Positions 42,366 through 51,239 of a stretch of 64,000 bases of DNA are shown in pieces. The position numbers were made by a program, and so were the translations under genes. The DNA is taken from positions 744,001-808,000 of the forward strand of contig JBGLNJ010000001.1 in NCBI GenBank assembly GCA_041300525.1, given 5' to 3'. The notes under the pieces are model-generated. The model had not been told where the DNA came from, did not search any database, and saw nothing but the letters and a program-made list of their open reading frames with translations. This DNA comes from JBGLNJ01 sp041300525 (lineage in GTDB: Bacteria > Chloroflexota > Anaerolineae > Fen-1058). The first letter of the stretch is position 1; every line of letters starts with the position of its first letter.

Positions 42366-43670
42366 CTACTTGCCGAACGTGATCCGGTAGATAACCCCGC
42401 CCTTGTCGTCGCTAACCATCAAGCTGCCGTCCGGCGCGACGGCCAACCCCACGGGCCGCCCCGAAACCTGACCGCCCTTCAGCCAACCTGTGGCAAAGTC
42501 CTTCACCAGCCCGGGGGGCTTGTCGCCGTCGAGCGGCACAAACACCACCTTGTAACCGGTGGGCACGCTGCGATTCCATGAGCCGTGGAACGCAATGAAC
42601 AAGCCGTTGCGATATTCGGATGGGAACTGTGCGCCGGCGTAAAACGCCAACCCCAGCGGGGCCGAGTGTGCCTGCATTTCGACGACCGGCTTGGCGACGC
42701 CATCGCACGCGCCGGGATTGCCAAATTCGGGGTCAATGATGCGCCCACTGTGACAGCGCGGCCATCCGGCGTCCAGGCCGTCTTTGACGATGTAGATCGT
42801 TTCGGGCGGGTTGTCGTCGCCGAGCCAGTCGCGTCCCATGCCGGTGGCCCATAGCTCGCCGGTGCGCGGATTGATCGCCAAGCCAACGGCATTCCGCAAT
42901 CCGCGCGCGAACACGCGCCCATTCTTGCCGTCCACATCGTATACCATCACAGCAGCGCGGCGCTCGTCTTTTTCAATACACACGTTGCAGCTCGACCCGA
43001 TCGAAACGTACAGCTCGCCCGTGGGGCCAAACAACACGGTGCGTGTGTTGTGACCACCGGACGGCAGGCCATCAATCACTACACTCCGCTTGATGGCGCG
43101 ATGCGTGATGGGATCAAGCTCGAGCCGCGTGATGCGCGTCGTCTCGCCGACATACAGCGAACCATCCGATGCGAATGCCAGTGAGGACGGCGCGATGAGA
43201 TTCTCGGCCACGACGATGGGCGCATCGGCCACGCCATCGTCGTTGGCATCCACCAATGCCACAATCCTGTTGGCTCCACGCTCGGCCACATACAACACGC
43301 CATCCGGCCCATAGGTCATAAAGCGCGGCCCGTTGAGCCGGGCAAAGAGAGTAGCGCGAAAACCGGACGGCAGTTGCACATCGGTTGCGATAGGAGCACG
43401 ATTGACCGGCGTCGGCTTGGGCAAGGCTGTGGCCGTCGGTGAAACGGCTGGAGGTGGAGACACGACGAGTGGCGTTGACGTGGCAGGTGGAGTTGGTGCG
43501 CTAGTTGGCGGTAAGCTCACAAGCGGCAAAGTAGCAGGCGAAATTGGCGTACCAGTCGGCGGCACGCTCGCGATTGGCGCGGCCTTACATGCCGCCACCA
43601 AACACATCAGCAAGACAGCGCCGACACACCCGAGTCGACACCTCCTCACAGGTCTCCATTCATCATTCAA
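42366..43670 (-). CDS. PQQ-type soluble sugar dehydrogenase-like lipoprotein
   Basis: The protein is 434 residues from the ATG at 43670, or 427 from a GTG at 43649 preceded by GGAG; the ATG region is inside a heptamer repeat. A lipobox-like LVAAC is followed by a long Pro/Thr tether (to about residue 95). The six-bladed propeller has LPSGFRATLFARLNGPRFM, PDGVLYVAERGANRIVALVD, LPSGGHNTRTVLFGPTGELY, ARGLRNAVGLAINPRTGELW and a final YRNGLFIAFHGSWNRSVPTG. These are typical of the GSDH/Ylii family, which oxidises aldose sugars with PQQ. PQQ synthesis genes are not seen here. Confidence 0.85.
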   Translation of the reverse strand: MNDEWRPVRRCRLGCVGAVLLMCLVAACKAAPIASVPPTGTPISPATLPLVSLPPTSAPTPPATSTPLVVSPPPAVSPTATALPKPTPVNRAPIATDVQLPSGFRATLFARLNGPRFMTYGPDGVLYVAERGANRIVALVDANDDGVADAPIVVAENLIAPSSLAFASDGSLYVGETTRITRLELDPITHRAIKRSVVIDGLPSGGHNTRTVLFGPTGELYVSIGSSCNVCIEKDERRAAVMVYDVDGKNGRVFARGLRNAVGLAINPRTGELWATGMGRDWLGDDNPPETIYIVKDGLDAGWPRCHSGRIIDPEFGNPGACDGVAKPVVEMQAHSAPLGLAFYAGAQFPSEYRNGLFIAFHGSWNRSVPTGYKVVFVPLDGDKPPGLVKDFATGWLKGGQVSGRPVGLAVAPDGSLMVSDDKGGVIYRITFGK

Positions 43671-43706
43671 TATTCGTCACTCGTCACTCGACATTCGTCA
43701 TTCATC
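43655..43706. repeat. Seven in-register heptamers (ATTCGTC consensus)
   Basis: From 43658 to 43706 the sequence reads ATTCATC, ATTCAAT, ATTCGTC, ACTCGTC, ACTCGAC, ATTCGTC, ATTCATC without any indel. It fills the gap between the acyl-CoA dehydrogenase 3' end and the sugar dehydrogenase start and overlaps the candidate ATG of the latter. Confidence 0.88.
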
Positions 43707-45429
43707 AAAACGGGCTGGCCAGAACAACGTCTCTGACTTGCAGCGGCGTTGGATCGGCGGCCTGAATCGCCGCGGCCGCGCCTCGCACCTTGGGCAAATG
43801 CTCGGCGATGTAGACGTGAGCCATCGCCCGCTTCCTGTCTGAGGCGCGCGCGTCTCGCAGCAGCAGCCACGAGTTGACCACATACGCCGCCATGTCCATC
43901 ACGTCGGAAGCGTAATACTCGATCACGGGCGTGTCACACTCTTTCAAGTGATCGGCGCACCGGTTGAAAAGTGCGGTCGCGTCCATCACCTGATTCTTGA
44001 GCGGGGCCAGCTCCAGGCCATAGTCCTGCGCGGCCCAGTCGTTCAACAAGTCGTCGAGCGCGTGGCCCAACAACTTGCCGATGACGGCGACCACTTGCAT
44101 TTGGCTGGTGCCCTCATAAATGTTCGTCACGCGAACGTCGCGGTAATGGCGCTCCACATTAAACTCGCGCATGTAACCGACGCCGCCATGAACTTGCATC
44201 GCCTGGTAACAGACGCGGTTGCCCATCTCGGTGGCATAATACTTGGTCAGCGGCGTCAGGGTTTCGGCCAGCTTGCTGGCCCGCTTGAGGCGCGCTCGAT
44301 CCGCCGGGTCCGGCTTGGCGCTTTCGGCGATGCGCCGGTCGTAGGCCTTTTCCAAATCCACCCAGCGCCCGGCTTCGCAAACCAACGCCCGCACCGACTC
44401 GATCTCACTCCGCATCGTCAGGAGCATACGAGTCACAGCCGGCAGGTTGCGAATGGCCTGATTGAACTGGACACGCTCGTGAGCATAGCGGTGCGCTTCG
44501 CGATAGGCGGCTTCGGCAATGCCCAGCGCCTGGGCCGATACCGCCAGCCGCGCGCCGTTCATCAACCCCATCGCATAACGAATCAGTCCCATGCGCCGCT
44601 TGCCGATCAACTGCGCCGGCGTGTTGTTGTACTGGATTTCGCACGTCGGCGAAGCGTGCAGGCCGACTTTGTTTTCGATGCGGCGGATCTGAACCGTCTC
44701 GTCCTTTTCCACCAGGAACAGCGAAAGGCCGCGTGGATCGGTCGTGCCCTCTTCGCTCCGGGCCAGCACCACCATAATCTCGGCGCAGCCGTTGGTGATG
44801 AAGCGCTTGACGCCGTTGATGCGCCACACGCCGGCCGCCTCGTCAAACGTGGCGCGCGTCTGCACCGATCCCAAATCGGACCCGGCGTCCGGCTCGGTGA
44901 GCACCATCGCGCCCGCCACCTCGCCGCGGGCAAAACGAGGCAACACGCGCGCTTTCATCTCTTCGCTGCCAAACTCGCTGATGGACGAGGCGATCTCTTG
45001 CAGCCCGAAAACCGTCATCAGCCCGGCCTCGGCGCGCGAGACGATCTCGACCATCATCTGGTAGATCGTCTCCGGCAAGTTCATCCCGCCGTATTCCCAC
45101 GGCAGCATTATCCCCATCAGCTCGGCCTGCTTGAGCGCCTTGAGCGCGTCTTGAGTGGCAGCCGAGTAACGCACCTGGCCTGCCTCGAAATGCGCGCCCT
45201 CTTCATCCGCTTCCGCCGCGCGCGGAGCGACCACCGTCGCGCAGATTTCGCCGAGCACTTTTAACAGGATGCCGTAATTATCTTTGGCGTCCTCATAGTG
45301 ACGCGGCGCGGAGGGATACTTTTCTCGATAGGTGTAACCCTTTTCTCGAATTTCGACGACCTCGCGCAAGTCGGTCCTATCCAGATAAAACTGAAGGTCA
45401 AGGTTATCCAGGAAAAAATTTTCGGCCAT
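43705..45429 (-). CDS. Acyl-CoA dehydrogenase family protein, long form
   Basis: The 574-residue flavoprotein has the ACAD core: AGAMVLTEPDAGSDLGSVQT, GVKRFITNGCAEIMVVLARS, YAHERVQFNQAI, and near residue 430 the MQVHGGVGYMREFNVERHYR, DVRVTNIYEGTSQ segment containing the catalytic base glutamate. A C-terminal helical extension of about 120 residues makes it longer than typical 380-residue ACADs. It oxidises an acyl-CoA to the enoyl-CoA and passes electrons to ETF. The downstream piece of etfA in the neighbouring hybrid gene suggests an original ACAD/ETF cluster. Confidence 0.92.
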   Translation of the reverse strand: MAENFFLDNLDLQFYLDRTDLREVVEIREKGYTYREKYPSAPRHYEDAKDNYGILLKVLGEICATVVAPRAAEADEEGAHFEAGQVRYSAATQDALKALKQAELMGIMLPWEYGGMNLPETIYQMMVEIVSRAEAGLMTVFGLQEIASSISEFGSEEMKARVLPRFARGEVAGAMVLTEPDAGSDLGSVQTRATFDEAAGVWRINGVKRFITNGCAEIMVVLARSEEGTTDPRGLSLFLVEKDETVQIRRIENKVGLHASPTCEIQYNNTPAQLIGKRRMGLIRYAMGLMNGARLAVSAQALGIAEAAYREAHRYAHERVQFNQAIRNLPAVTRMLLTMRSEIESVRALVCEAGRWVDLEKAYDRRIAESAKPDPADRARLKRASKLAETLTPLTKYYATEMGNRVCYQAMQVHGGVGYMREFNVERHYRDVRVTNIYEGTSQMQVVAVIGKLLGHALDDLLNDWAAQDYGLELAPLKNQVMDATALFNRCADHLKECDTPVIEYYASDVMDMAAYVVNSWLLLRDARASDRKRAMAHVYIAEHLPKVRGAAAAIQAADPTPLQVRDVVLASPF

Positions 45430-45469
45430 GAAATGTTCTCCTCCCTCTCCTACCCCCTGCCCTCTCCCG

Positions 45470-45485
45470 CTCCCAAATTTGGGAG
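45470..45485. repeat. Palindrome between hybrid gene and acyl-CoA dehydrogenase
   Basis: CTCCCAAATTTGGGAG is a perfect 16-base palindrome inside a longer pyrimidine/purine hairpin region spanning about 45435-45508 (CTCTCC-rich left, GGTGAGGGG-rich right). There is no T-tract. Confidence 0.6.
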
Positions 45486-45509
45486 GGGGTGAGGGGTGGG
45501 CAAGGGCAG

Positions 45510-46103
45510 TTATTTCGCTTTCTCGCGCAAGGCGCGAATGAGCATGGGAATCACTTTTGCCACGTCGCCGACGATCTTGTAGTGCGCGATTGAAAAGATC
45601 GGCGCGTTGGGATCGGTGTTGATGGCAATGATCTTGGACGACTCGCTCATCCCGGCTCGATGCTGGATCGCGCCCGAGATGCCCGCCGCAATGTACAATC
45701 GGGGCACCGTGCGCCCGCTCTCCGCTTCGATAAAAGCGGCGAGTCGTTCGAGCTTTTCCGCAATGACCTCGTGATAATCATCGCCCCAGGCGTAGCGTGC
45801 CACAACCCCCACCCCCCGCCCCCGCGTGCGCGCCGCGTGCGGGAGAGGGGAGTAGTAGTTCATCGCCACCACGACGACGGAGCGGGCCGAGGGCAACAGC
45901 TCGCGCACGTCCGCGCGACGCGCGACGGCGTCAGGTCGCGCGAGGTAGCTCATTCCGCCGTGATGGCCGCGCGCGAGCCAATCGGTGTAGCGCGCGTGCG
46001 TCGTCGCCGCCCCTGCCGCCGTCACGCCGGCGAGGTCAAAACCGATTTCGCGCGCCTCGCGTTTGATGCGCTCGGCGAGTGTCTTTTCTTCAGAAGACGT
46101 CAT
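45510..46103 (-). CDS. QueG-EtfA hybrid: N-terminal epoxyqueuosine reductase piece fused to C-terminal ETF alpha piece
   Basis: The 197-residue frame from ATG 46103 starts as QueG (REIGFDLAGVT, ARYTDWLARGHHGGMSYLA, SVVVVAMNYYSP, ARYAWGDDYHEVI). At about residues 133-137 it changes in frame to the C-terminal FAD-binding part of EtfA (LYIAAGISGAIQHRAGMSES, INTDPNAPIFSIAHYKIVGD). QueG is normally over 300 residues with two 4Fe-4S motifs, and EtfA over 300 residues; both are cut. Neither activity is expected. It is a deletion fusion in the genome or a chimeric join in the assembly near 45700. Confidence 0.8.
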   Translation of the reverse strand: MTSSEEKTLAERIKREAREIGFDLAGVTAAGAATTHARYTDWLARGHHGGMSYLARPDAVARRADVRELLPSARSVVVVAMNYYSPLPHAARTRGRGVGVVARYAWGDDYHEVIAEKLERLAAFIEAESGRTVPRLYIAAGISGAIQHRAGMSESSKIIAINTDPNAPIFSIAHYKIVGDVAKVIPMLIRALREKAK

Positions 46104-46121
46104 CGCCGAAAGTATACAACT

Positions 46122-46149
46122 CTCCCGCAGGTTTGCCAACCTGCGGGAG
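46122..46149. repeat. Perfect 12-bp hairpin upstream of the hybrid gene
   Basis: CTCCCGCAGGTT (46122-46133) and AACCTGCGGGAG (46138-46149) enclose TGCC. It lies in the leader of the hybrid gene. The gap 46104-46482 otherwise contains the terminator below and no gene I can support. Confidence 0.7.
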
Positions 46150-46192
46150 GGTAAAGGTTGTCGCGCAAAATTTCTAGTCGCAGCGCCGGAAC

Positions 46193-46243
46193 ATTAAAAA
46201 AAGGCCGCTCGCGCCGGAAAATCAACCTTGGCTAGAGCGGCCT
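46193..46243 (-). terminator. Intrinsic terminator downstream of the TadA-like ATPase gene
   Basis: On the minus strand AGGCCGCTC (46243-46235), a 24-base loop and GAGCGGCCT (46210-46202) are followed by seven T (complement of AAAAAAA at 46196-46202). It would end transcripts coming from the ATPase gene about 240 bases upstream. Confidence 0.85.
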
Positions 46244-46482
46244 CGTATAAGGCCCGGAATCTTGAATGATGACTCGAGTGGGGCCGGGCGCTGTAATACG
46301 CCAGACTCAGAAAGTGAAGAAGAGGGTGGGTGTGCTACTCAACTCAATCCAGTAAGGTAAGCGATAAAGTTAGAAACCCAACCCCACTCGCAGCTTTATC
46401 ATATCCCAAAATGCAAAATGTGCCGTTAGCGTTGTGTTGCAATTGTATGAATATTGCATTGCAACCCAAAGGGTCTGGTAGT

Positions 46483-47493
46483 TCAGCTTTCCCACGTTGG
46501 CTTTGCGCCGGTTGCTTCGAGTCTTTCCTTCTCCGGGTTGTAGCGGAACAGCGGCTGGAGTACGTAACGGTCATTTTCCAGTCCTCGCAGTTCCACGATC
46601 TGCGTGATCTTGCGCTTGCCGGACGGCAATCGTTCCTGATACACGATCAGCCGCAGCGCGGAAGCGATCGTGCGGCGAATGTCGCTCAGGCCCAGGCCGA
46701 GGTTTGCCATCAGGCACATCGCCTCCAGCCGGTTGAGCGCATCTTCCACGCTGTCTGCGTGCGTGTTCATGAGGCCAACGTGCCCACGGCTCATGATCTG
46801 GAGCGCGCGCATCGCCTCCGACCCCCATATCTCGCCGATGACGAGCCAGTCCGGTCTCATGCGCGCCGCCGTGTCGAGCAGGTCGGCAAACGAGACGTTG
46901 GCTGGGCCGCCGGCTTCGAGGCAAAGGCAACGTAGATGGCTCACCCGCATTTCCTGTATCGCTTCGACGACAATGACGCGCTTTTCCGGCGGGATCAATT
47001 CGGCGATGCGGCTTGCCAGAGTGGTTTTGCCGGAAGAGGCGCCGCCCGCGATCAACGTGATCACGTTCGCACGCATCGCGCGCTGCAGGAATTCGTATGT
47101 TTCTTGGGTGACGGCGCCGAACTCTATCAGTTTTTCCCACGTGATCTCGCGCGCGAGCGTGCCCAGCATCCGCCGGATGACCAGGCACGGGCTATCCGGC
47201 GCGGTCGGCGGGATGACGGCCATCATGCGGTTGCCGTCGGGAAAGCGCACATCGGCGCACGTCTTGTGTGGGCCGAGCGTGATGCCCTCCAGCGCCAGGA
47301 CGGCATCCATCACCGCGCGAATGTCCTCTGGCGATGTGAAGGGCGAGGCGATGTCCTGCAATTGTTGACCCTCGGTGGAACGGCGTTCGACGTACACACG
47401 GTCGGGCGCGTCTACCATGATCTCGTTGACGGTTTCGTCCTGGTAAAGTGGGGCGAGCGGCCCCAGCGCATTGAGCAATTCGTTCTCGTTCAT
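46483..47493 (-). CDS. CpaF/TadA-family ATPase
   Basis: The ATG at 47493 follows CGACAGGAGGCAACC, giving 336 residues. The secretion ATPase core shows LGPHKTCADVRFPDGNRMMA, Walker A GGASSGKTT (150-158), IVVEAIQEMRVSHLRCLCLE, Walker B-like PDWLVIGEIWGSEA and a RGHVGLMNTHADS motif. These hexameric ATPases drive assembly of Tad/Flp pili and type IV-related systems. No other tad gene is nearby, so its partner machinery must be elsewhere or it works alone. KAS III lies 108 bases upstream. Confidence 0.9.
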   Translation of the reverse strand: MNENELLNALGPLAPLYQDETVNEIMVDAPDRVYVERRSTEGQQLQDIASPFTSPEDIRAVMDAVLALEGITLGPHKTCADVRFPDGNRMMAVIPPTAPDSPCLVIRRMLGTLAREITWEKLIEFGAVTQETYEFLQRAMRANVITLIAGGASSGKTTLASRIAELIPPEKRVIVVEAIQEMRVSHLRCLCLEAGGPANVSFADLLDTAARMRPDWLVIGEIWGSEAMRALQIMSRGHVGLMNTHADSVEDALNRLEAMCLMANLGLGLSDIRRTIASALRLIVYQERLPSGKRKITQIVELRGLENDRYVLQPLFRYNPEKERLEATGAKPTWES

Positions 47494-47601
47494 GGTTGCC
47501 TCCTGTCGCTTGATTTGCAGACAGTATAGTCCAAATCGCCTCGCCGCCGCTTCCGCCATTACCACAGGTGAGACCCTCGCCAAGACCACAGGGAAATGTC
47601 C

Positions 47602-48876
47602 CTATCCTCCCATCTCGACGGCCACCACGTCATAATAGGTGCCGGCCCCAAAGCCGTCAAACAGCACGTGATCGCCGGGTTTCAAGCTGACCAGCTTCCG
47701 AAGGAAGGCGATCATATTCGACGCCGCGCTCACGTTGCCAAAGTCGCTCAAGAGCCACGGCATCGGAAAACGAATACCTTCTTTCAGCAGGTGCTTTTCT
47801 ATGAGCTGGTTGATCTTCAAGTTAGCATGGTGGACAATCGCCACGGCGATTTGTTTTCCGGGCGTGCCCAATTCGGCCATGCGTTTCTGATACGACTGGT
47901 AGACATTCCGCACGGCAACGACGCCGGATCGGACAAAGAGCTTGACCATGCCCATCGGTCCGGCCATCACCACCGACCCCGCCTCGTCTTCCGGCTCGTG
48001 CATCAGCCCGGCAACACGAAAATGGTTCTCCCCCGCCTGGGACGCCTCGATCGCCGACTGACCTCCAACTCTTGTGCGCGAGTGCGGGTAGGACATGCGC
48101 ACTTGCAGCAGCCCCTCTTCATCATACACTTCGTGCGTTCCGCCCGCCAGGAACTTGACTGTCCGGCCCGGAATCACTCCGATAACTCCTGCGCCGGTTC
48201 CAAACAACTGGAGCGCCTGTGTGTCGCGGGCGCGCCGCATGTACCGGCTCAATCCCTCGATCCCGCCGACCAGAATCTTTTTGCCATGCAATTCTTCGGC
48301 CAGGTTTAGGGGCAGTTGCCGGTTGATGGGCAGTTCCGGATTCAATGCCAAGTGCAGTCCGGCCACGGAACCGTCACAGGCCTTGTGAAGGCTCACCTTC
48401 AGCGCGCTGTCCGGAATCCCGGCTTCTCTCGCGATACGCGCCGTATAGTCGGCCGTTGCCGGCGCGGTGAGGCCGATCAGCACAGCCTGGACTTGAGTTG
48501 GATCCCAGCCACTGGCGTGGGCTGCTTCAGTCAGTAACCGGGCGCCCACTTGCACTTCCAGCTCGATATCCTCCTCGTCAGACAGCTTGGGAAGATGATG
48601 CCGGTGCGTGAATCCCAACTCGGAGAGGTGCAATCTCTCTTCATCCCGGAGTGGATGACCCAGGCGCTCTTCGATCAGGTCGGGCAAAGTGGCATTATCG
48701 TAACACTTGCCCCAGGTTCCATACGCCCCCCCGATCCCGACCTCGGCATTAGAAACCCGCTCAATACCCAGCGGGATTCCGTGCCCAACCGGGATTTCCT
48801 CGACCTGTACCTGAGGGCGATCAAAGAAGGAACCGGTTGCAGTTGGCGTGGCCTGTGTTGTTTCGATCTCATTCAT
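47602..48876 (-). CDS. 3-Oxoacyl-ACP synthase III-like thiolase-fold enzyme
   Basis: The 424-residue protein has the condensing-enzyme triad: Cys167 in LHKACDGSVAG, His in AIVHHANLKINQLIEKHL, and Asn in DFGNVSAASNMIAF, followed by GDHVLFDGFGAGTYYDVVAV. It is longer than FabH (about 320), with an N-terminal extension of about 50 residues and an extra segment before the first beta strand. It may start acyl chains for lipid or polyketide-like products. No acyl carrier protein gene is adjacent. The gene precedes the TadA-like ATPase. Confidence 0.88.
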   Translation of the reverse strand: MNEIETTQATPTATGSFFDRPQVQVEEIPVGHGIPLGIERVSNAEVGIGGAYGTWGKCYDNATLPDLIEERLGHPLRDEERLHLSELGFTHRHHLPKLSDEEDIELEVQVGARLLTEAAHASGWDPTQVQAVLIGLTAPATADYTARIAREAGIPDSALKVSLHKACDGSVAGLHLALNPELPINRQLPLNLAEELHGKKILVGGIEGLSRYMRRARDTQALQLFGTGAGVIGVIPGRTVKFLAGGTHEVYDEEGLLQVRMSYPHSRTRVGGQSAIEASQAGENHFRVAGLMHEPEDEAGSVVMAGPMGMVKLFVRSGVVAVRNVYQSYQKRMAELGTPGKQIAVAIVHHANLKINQLIEKHLLKEGIRFPMPWLLSDFGNVSAASNMIAFLRKLVSLKPGDHVLFDGFGAGTYYDVVAVEMGG

Positions 48877-48962
48877 GTTCCTTACCCTCGCAGAAAAAGA
48901 GTAACTCGCTGGCTCATGGTATTAACACCACGCTGCTCAGATAGTTGTGTCAATGGCACGAG

Positions 48963-49403
48963 TTATGCTGTATGTCCTGCCCCAATCCACCCCTGCCTCA
49001 ACCCATACGTCGCCGCCTCCGTCCGCGAATTTGTTCCGGTTTTATTGAACACCGAATTCATGTGAAACTGGATCGTCCGCTCACTCAAGCCCAGCCGATA
49101 AGCGATCTCTTTGTTCGTCAGCCCGTCAGCGGCGAGCGTCAGCACTTGCAGTTCGCGTGGCGAGAAAGGGTGAGCGGCAAGGGAGAGTGGTTCGAGCGTG
49201 GCCTGCGCGTCGCGGGCTTCGGCGAGCGCCTGGCGGGCCAGTTCGCCGAGCGCGGCCACCGCCGCCCGCGCCGGATAATTGTCGGACGGCAAAGCACGCT
49301 CGTAGGCGCGGGCCTGGGCCGTGAGGAGATCGAGCGTGTCTATCAGCCCGGCGAGCAGCGCGGACGGCGCATCAGGACCCGATGTTTCTTGTGTGGAGGC
49401 CAT
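48963..49403 (-). CDS. LuxR/GerE-type transcriptional regulator, short
   Basis: The 146-residue protein has an N-terminal helical region (about 1-75) and a C-terminal LuxR helix-turn-helix (FSPRELQVLTLAADGLTNKE, IAYRLGLSERTIQFHMNSVF, NKTGTNSRTEA). There is no receiver domain and no autoinducer-binding domain, so the input is unknown. It is on the same strand as, and immediately upstream of, the KAS III gene and may control it. Confidence 0.88.
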   Translation of the reverse strand: MASTQETSGPDAPSALLAGLIDTLDLLTAQARAYERALPSDNYPARAAVAALGELARQALAEARDAQATLEPLSLAAHPFSPRELQVLTLAADGLTNKEIAYRLGLSERTIQFHMNSVFNKTGTNSRTEAATYGLRQGWIGAGHTA

Positions 49404-49515
49404 AGATTTACGGCATCATGATCTGGCGAGCGTGCTTGTCTGTCGGTTGATGAGAGCAGGGTGTAAATATCACCAGTATCATTCTAGCATAAAACGGCGC
49501 TCTTGTGCAGCGACT

Positions 49516-49544
49516 TTGCGCATTGGGGCGGATTCTGTTATAGT
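49516..49544 (+). promoter_or_regulatory. Candidate promoter of the first AP-superfamily gene
   Basis: TTGCGC (49516-49521) and TATAGT (49539-49544) are 17 bases apart. The predicted start near 49551 leaves about 30 bases before the GTG at 49581. The gap 49404-49580 otherwise holds no gene. Confidence 0.5.
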
Positions 49545-49580
49545 TGCGAACGTCAAAAGAAAAATGTCGAAGGACAAAGA

Positions 49581-51239
49581 GTGAATCGTAAAGTTTTGAT
49601 CATCGGCCTGGACGGCGCGACGTGGACGAACCTCCAGCCGTGGATTGACGCGGGCAAGCTGCCGCACCTGGGTCAACTCGTGGCCGACGGCGCGGCCGGC
49701 CCGCTGACGACGACGATCCCGCCCGTGTCGGCTTCGGCGTGGGTGTCGTTCGCCACAGGCTGCAACCCCGGCCAGCACGGCGCATTCGACTTTGTGTTCC
49801 CCCGCCCAAATGCTTACGACATCGGCGTGGTCAACGTCAATGTGCGCAGCGTGGCGCCGTTCTGGAAGGTGATCGAGGATGCGGGCGGACAGGTGGGGCT
49901 GGCGAGCGTTCCCATCACCTACCCGCCGCAGCCCATCCACGGCTGGACGGTGTGCGGGTTCCTCGTGCCCAACGAGCAGGCCGCGTATACTCAACCGCCC
50001 GAACTCAAGGAGCAAATCAAAGCGGCGGGCCTCACCTGGCCGCTGCACGAGTTCGAGGGCAACCGCAGCCGCGACCCGCGCAAGTTTCTTCAAGACATGC
50101 GGTACTTTGACGAGTCGCGCACGCAGGTGGTGACGTGGCTGATGCGCAATCGCCCGTGGGATTTGGTGTCGTTCGTCATCAAGACGACGGACACGACCCA
50201 GCACGAAATCTGGCACCTGCTCGATCCGCAACATCCACGCCACGATGCCGCGATGGCCGCGCGCGTGAAGGACGACATCCTGGCGTATTTCCAGGCGATG
50301 GATGCGTGCGTGGGCCAACTGGTCCAAGCGGCCGGGCCGGGGGCGACCGTCGTCGTGATGAGCGATCACGGCGGCGGGCCGTTCGAGAAATTCTTTCACG
50401 TCAACAACTGGCTGGCTTTGCAAGGGTTCCTCAAGTTCAAGCGGACGCCGCTGACCCTGGTCAAGCGCGCGCTGTTTGCGGCCGGCTTTACGCCCATCAC
50501 CGCACTCAAGATCGTCAACCTGCTGCGATTGGGCAAGCTGCGCAAGAACGTCAAGCGCGGGCGCGGGCGCGGCTGGATGGGGCAACTGTTCCTCAGTTTG
50601 CGCGACGTGGATTGGACGCGCACTCGCGCATTTTCCATCGGCAACTTTGGGCAGATTTACATCAACGCAAAGGGCGCGCGGCCGCAAGGCATTGTCGAGC
50701 CGGGCGACGAGTACGAAGCTGTGCGCGACAAAATCATTCGGCAAGCACTCGCATTGTGCGATCCCGAAACAGGCGATGCCGTCATCCGCGCAGCGTACAA
50801 GCGCGAGGAGCTGTATCACGGCGGGCGGCTGAACTATGCGCCCGACATTATCCTGCACACCGACCGCAGCAAGTACGTCTCCTTCGGCCACGCCGATTTT
50901 GGGAGCAACAAGCTCATCGAGCCTTCCATCGGACAGACCGGGCATCACACCATGGAGGGCATCGTGATCCTGCGCGGCGCGGACATTCCGGCTGGCGTGC
51001 GCGTCGAGGGCGCGAACATCATGGACATTGCGCCGACGGTGCTGGCGCTCATGGGTCTGGATGTGCCGGAGGAGATGGATGGCAAGGTGCTGCTTGGAGT
51101 GGAGACAGGGGGACAAGGTGACAGGGAAGTTGGCAGAGGAATAGGGGAACAGGAGAACAGAGGAGAGGAAAATCCATATTCTGAGGAAGATGAGGCGCAG
51201 GTGATGGAGCGCCTGCGCGAGTTGGGATATGTTGCCTAA
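49581..51239 (+). CDS. Alkaline phosphatase superfamily protein (type I phosphodiesterase), copy 1
   Basis: The GTG at 49581 with AAGGA eight bases upstream gives 552 residues. Metal-site motifs are IIGLDGATW (about 7-15), the nucleophile region IPPVSASAWVSFATG (Ser50 takes the Thr place of copy 2), CNPGQHGAFDF, and VVMSDHGGGPFEKFF. Members hydrolyse phosphodiesters such as nucleotides or lipid head groups; the substrate here is unknown. A glycosyltransferase follows, and a paralogue lies at 53199. The last 30 residues are acidic and end GYVA. Confidence 0.9.
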   Translation: MNRKVLIIGLDGATWTNLQPWIDAGKLPHLGQLVADGAAGPLTTTIPPVSASAWVSFATGCNPGQHGAFDFVFPRPNAYDIGVVNVNVRSVAPFWKVIEDAGGQVGLASVPITYPPQPIHGWTVCGFLVPNEQAAYTQPPELKEQIKAAGLTWPLHEFEGNRSRDPRKFLQDMRYFDESRTQVVTWLMRNRPWDLVSFVIKTTDTTQHEIWHLLDPQHPRHDAAMAARVKDDILAYFQAMDACVGQLVQAAGPGATVVVMSDHGGGPFEKFFHVNNWLALQGFLKFKRTPLTLVKRALFAAGFTPITALKIVNLLRLGKLRKNVKRGRGRGWMGQLFLSLRDVDWTRTRAFSIGNFGQIYINAKGARPQGIVEPGDEYEAVRDKIIRQALALCDPETGDAVIRAAYKREELYHGGRLNYAPDIILHTDRSKYVSFGHADFGSNKLIEPSIGQTGHHTMEGIVILRGADIPAGVRVEGANIMDIAPTVLALMGLDVPEEMDGKVLLGVETGGQGDREVGRGIGEQENRGEENPYSEEDEAQVMERLRELGYVA

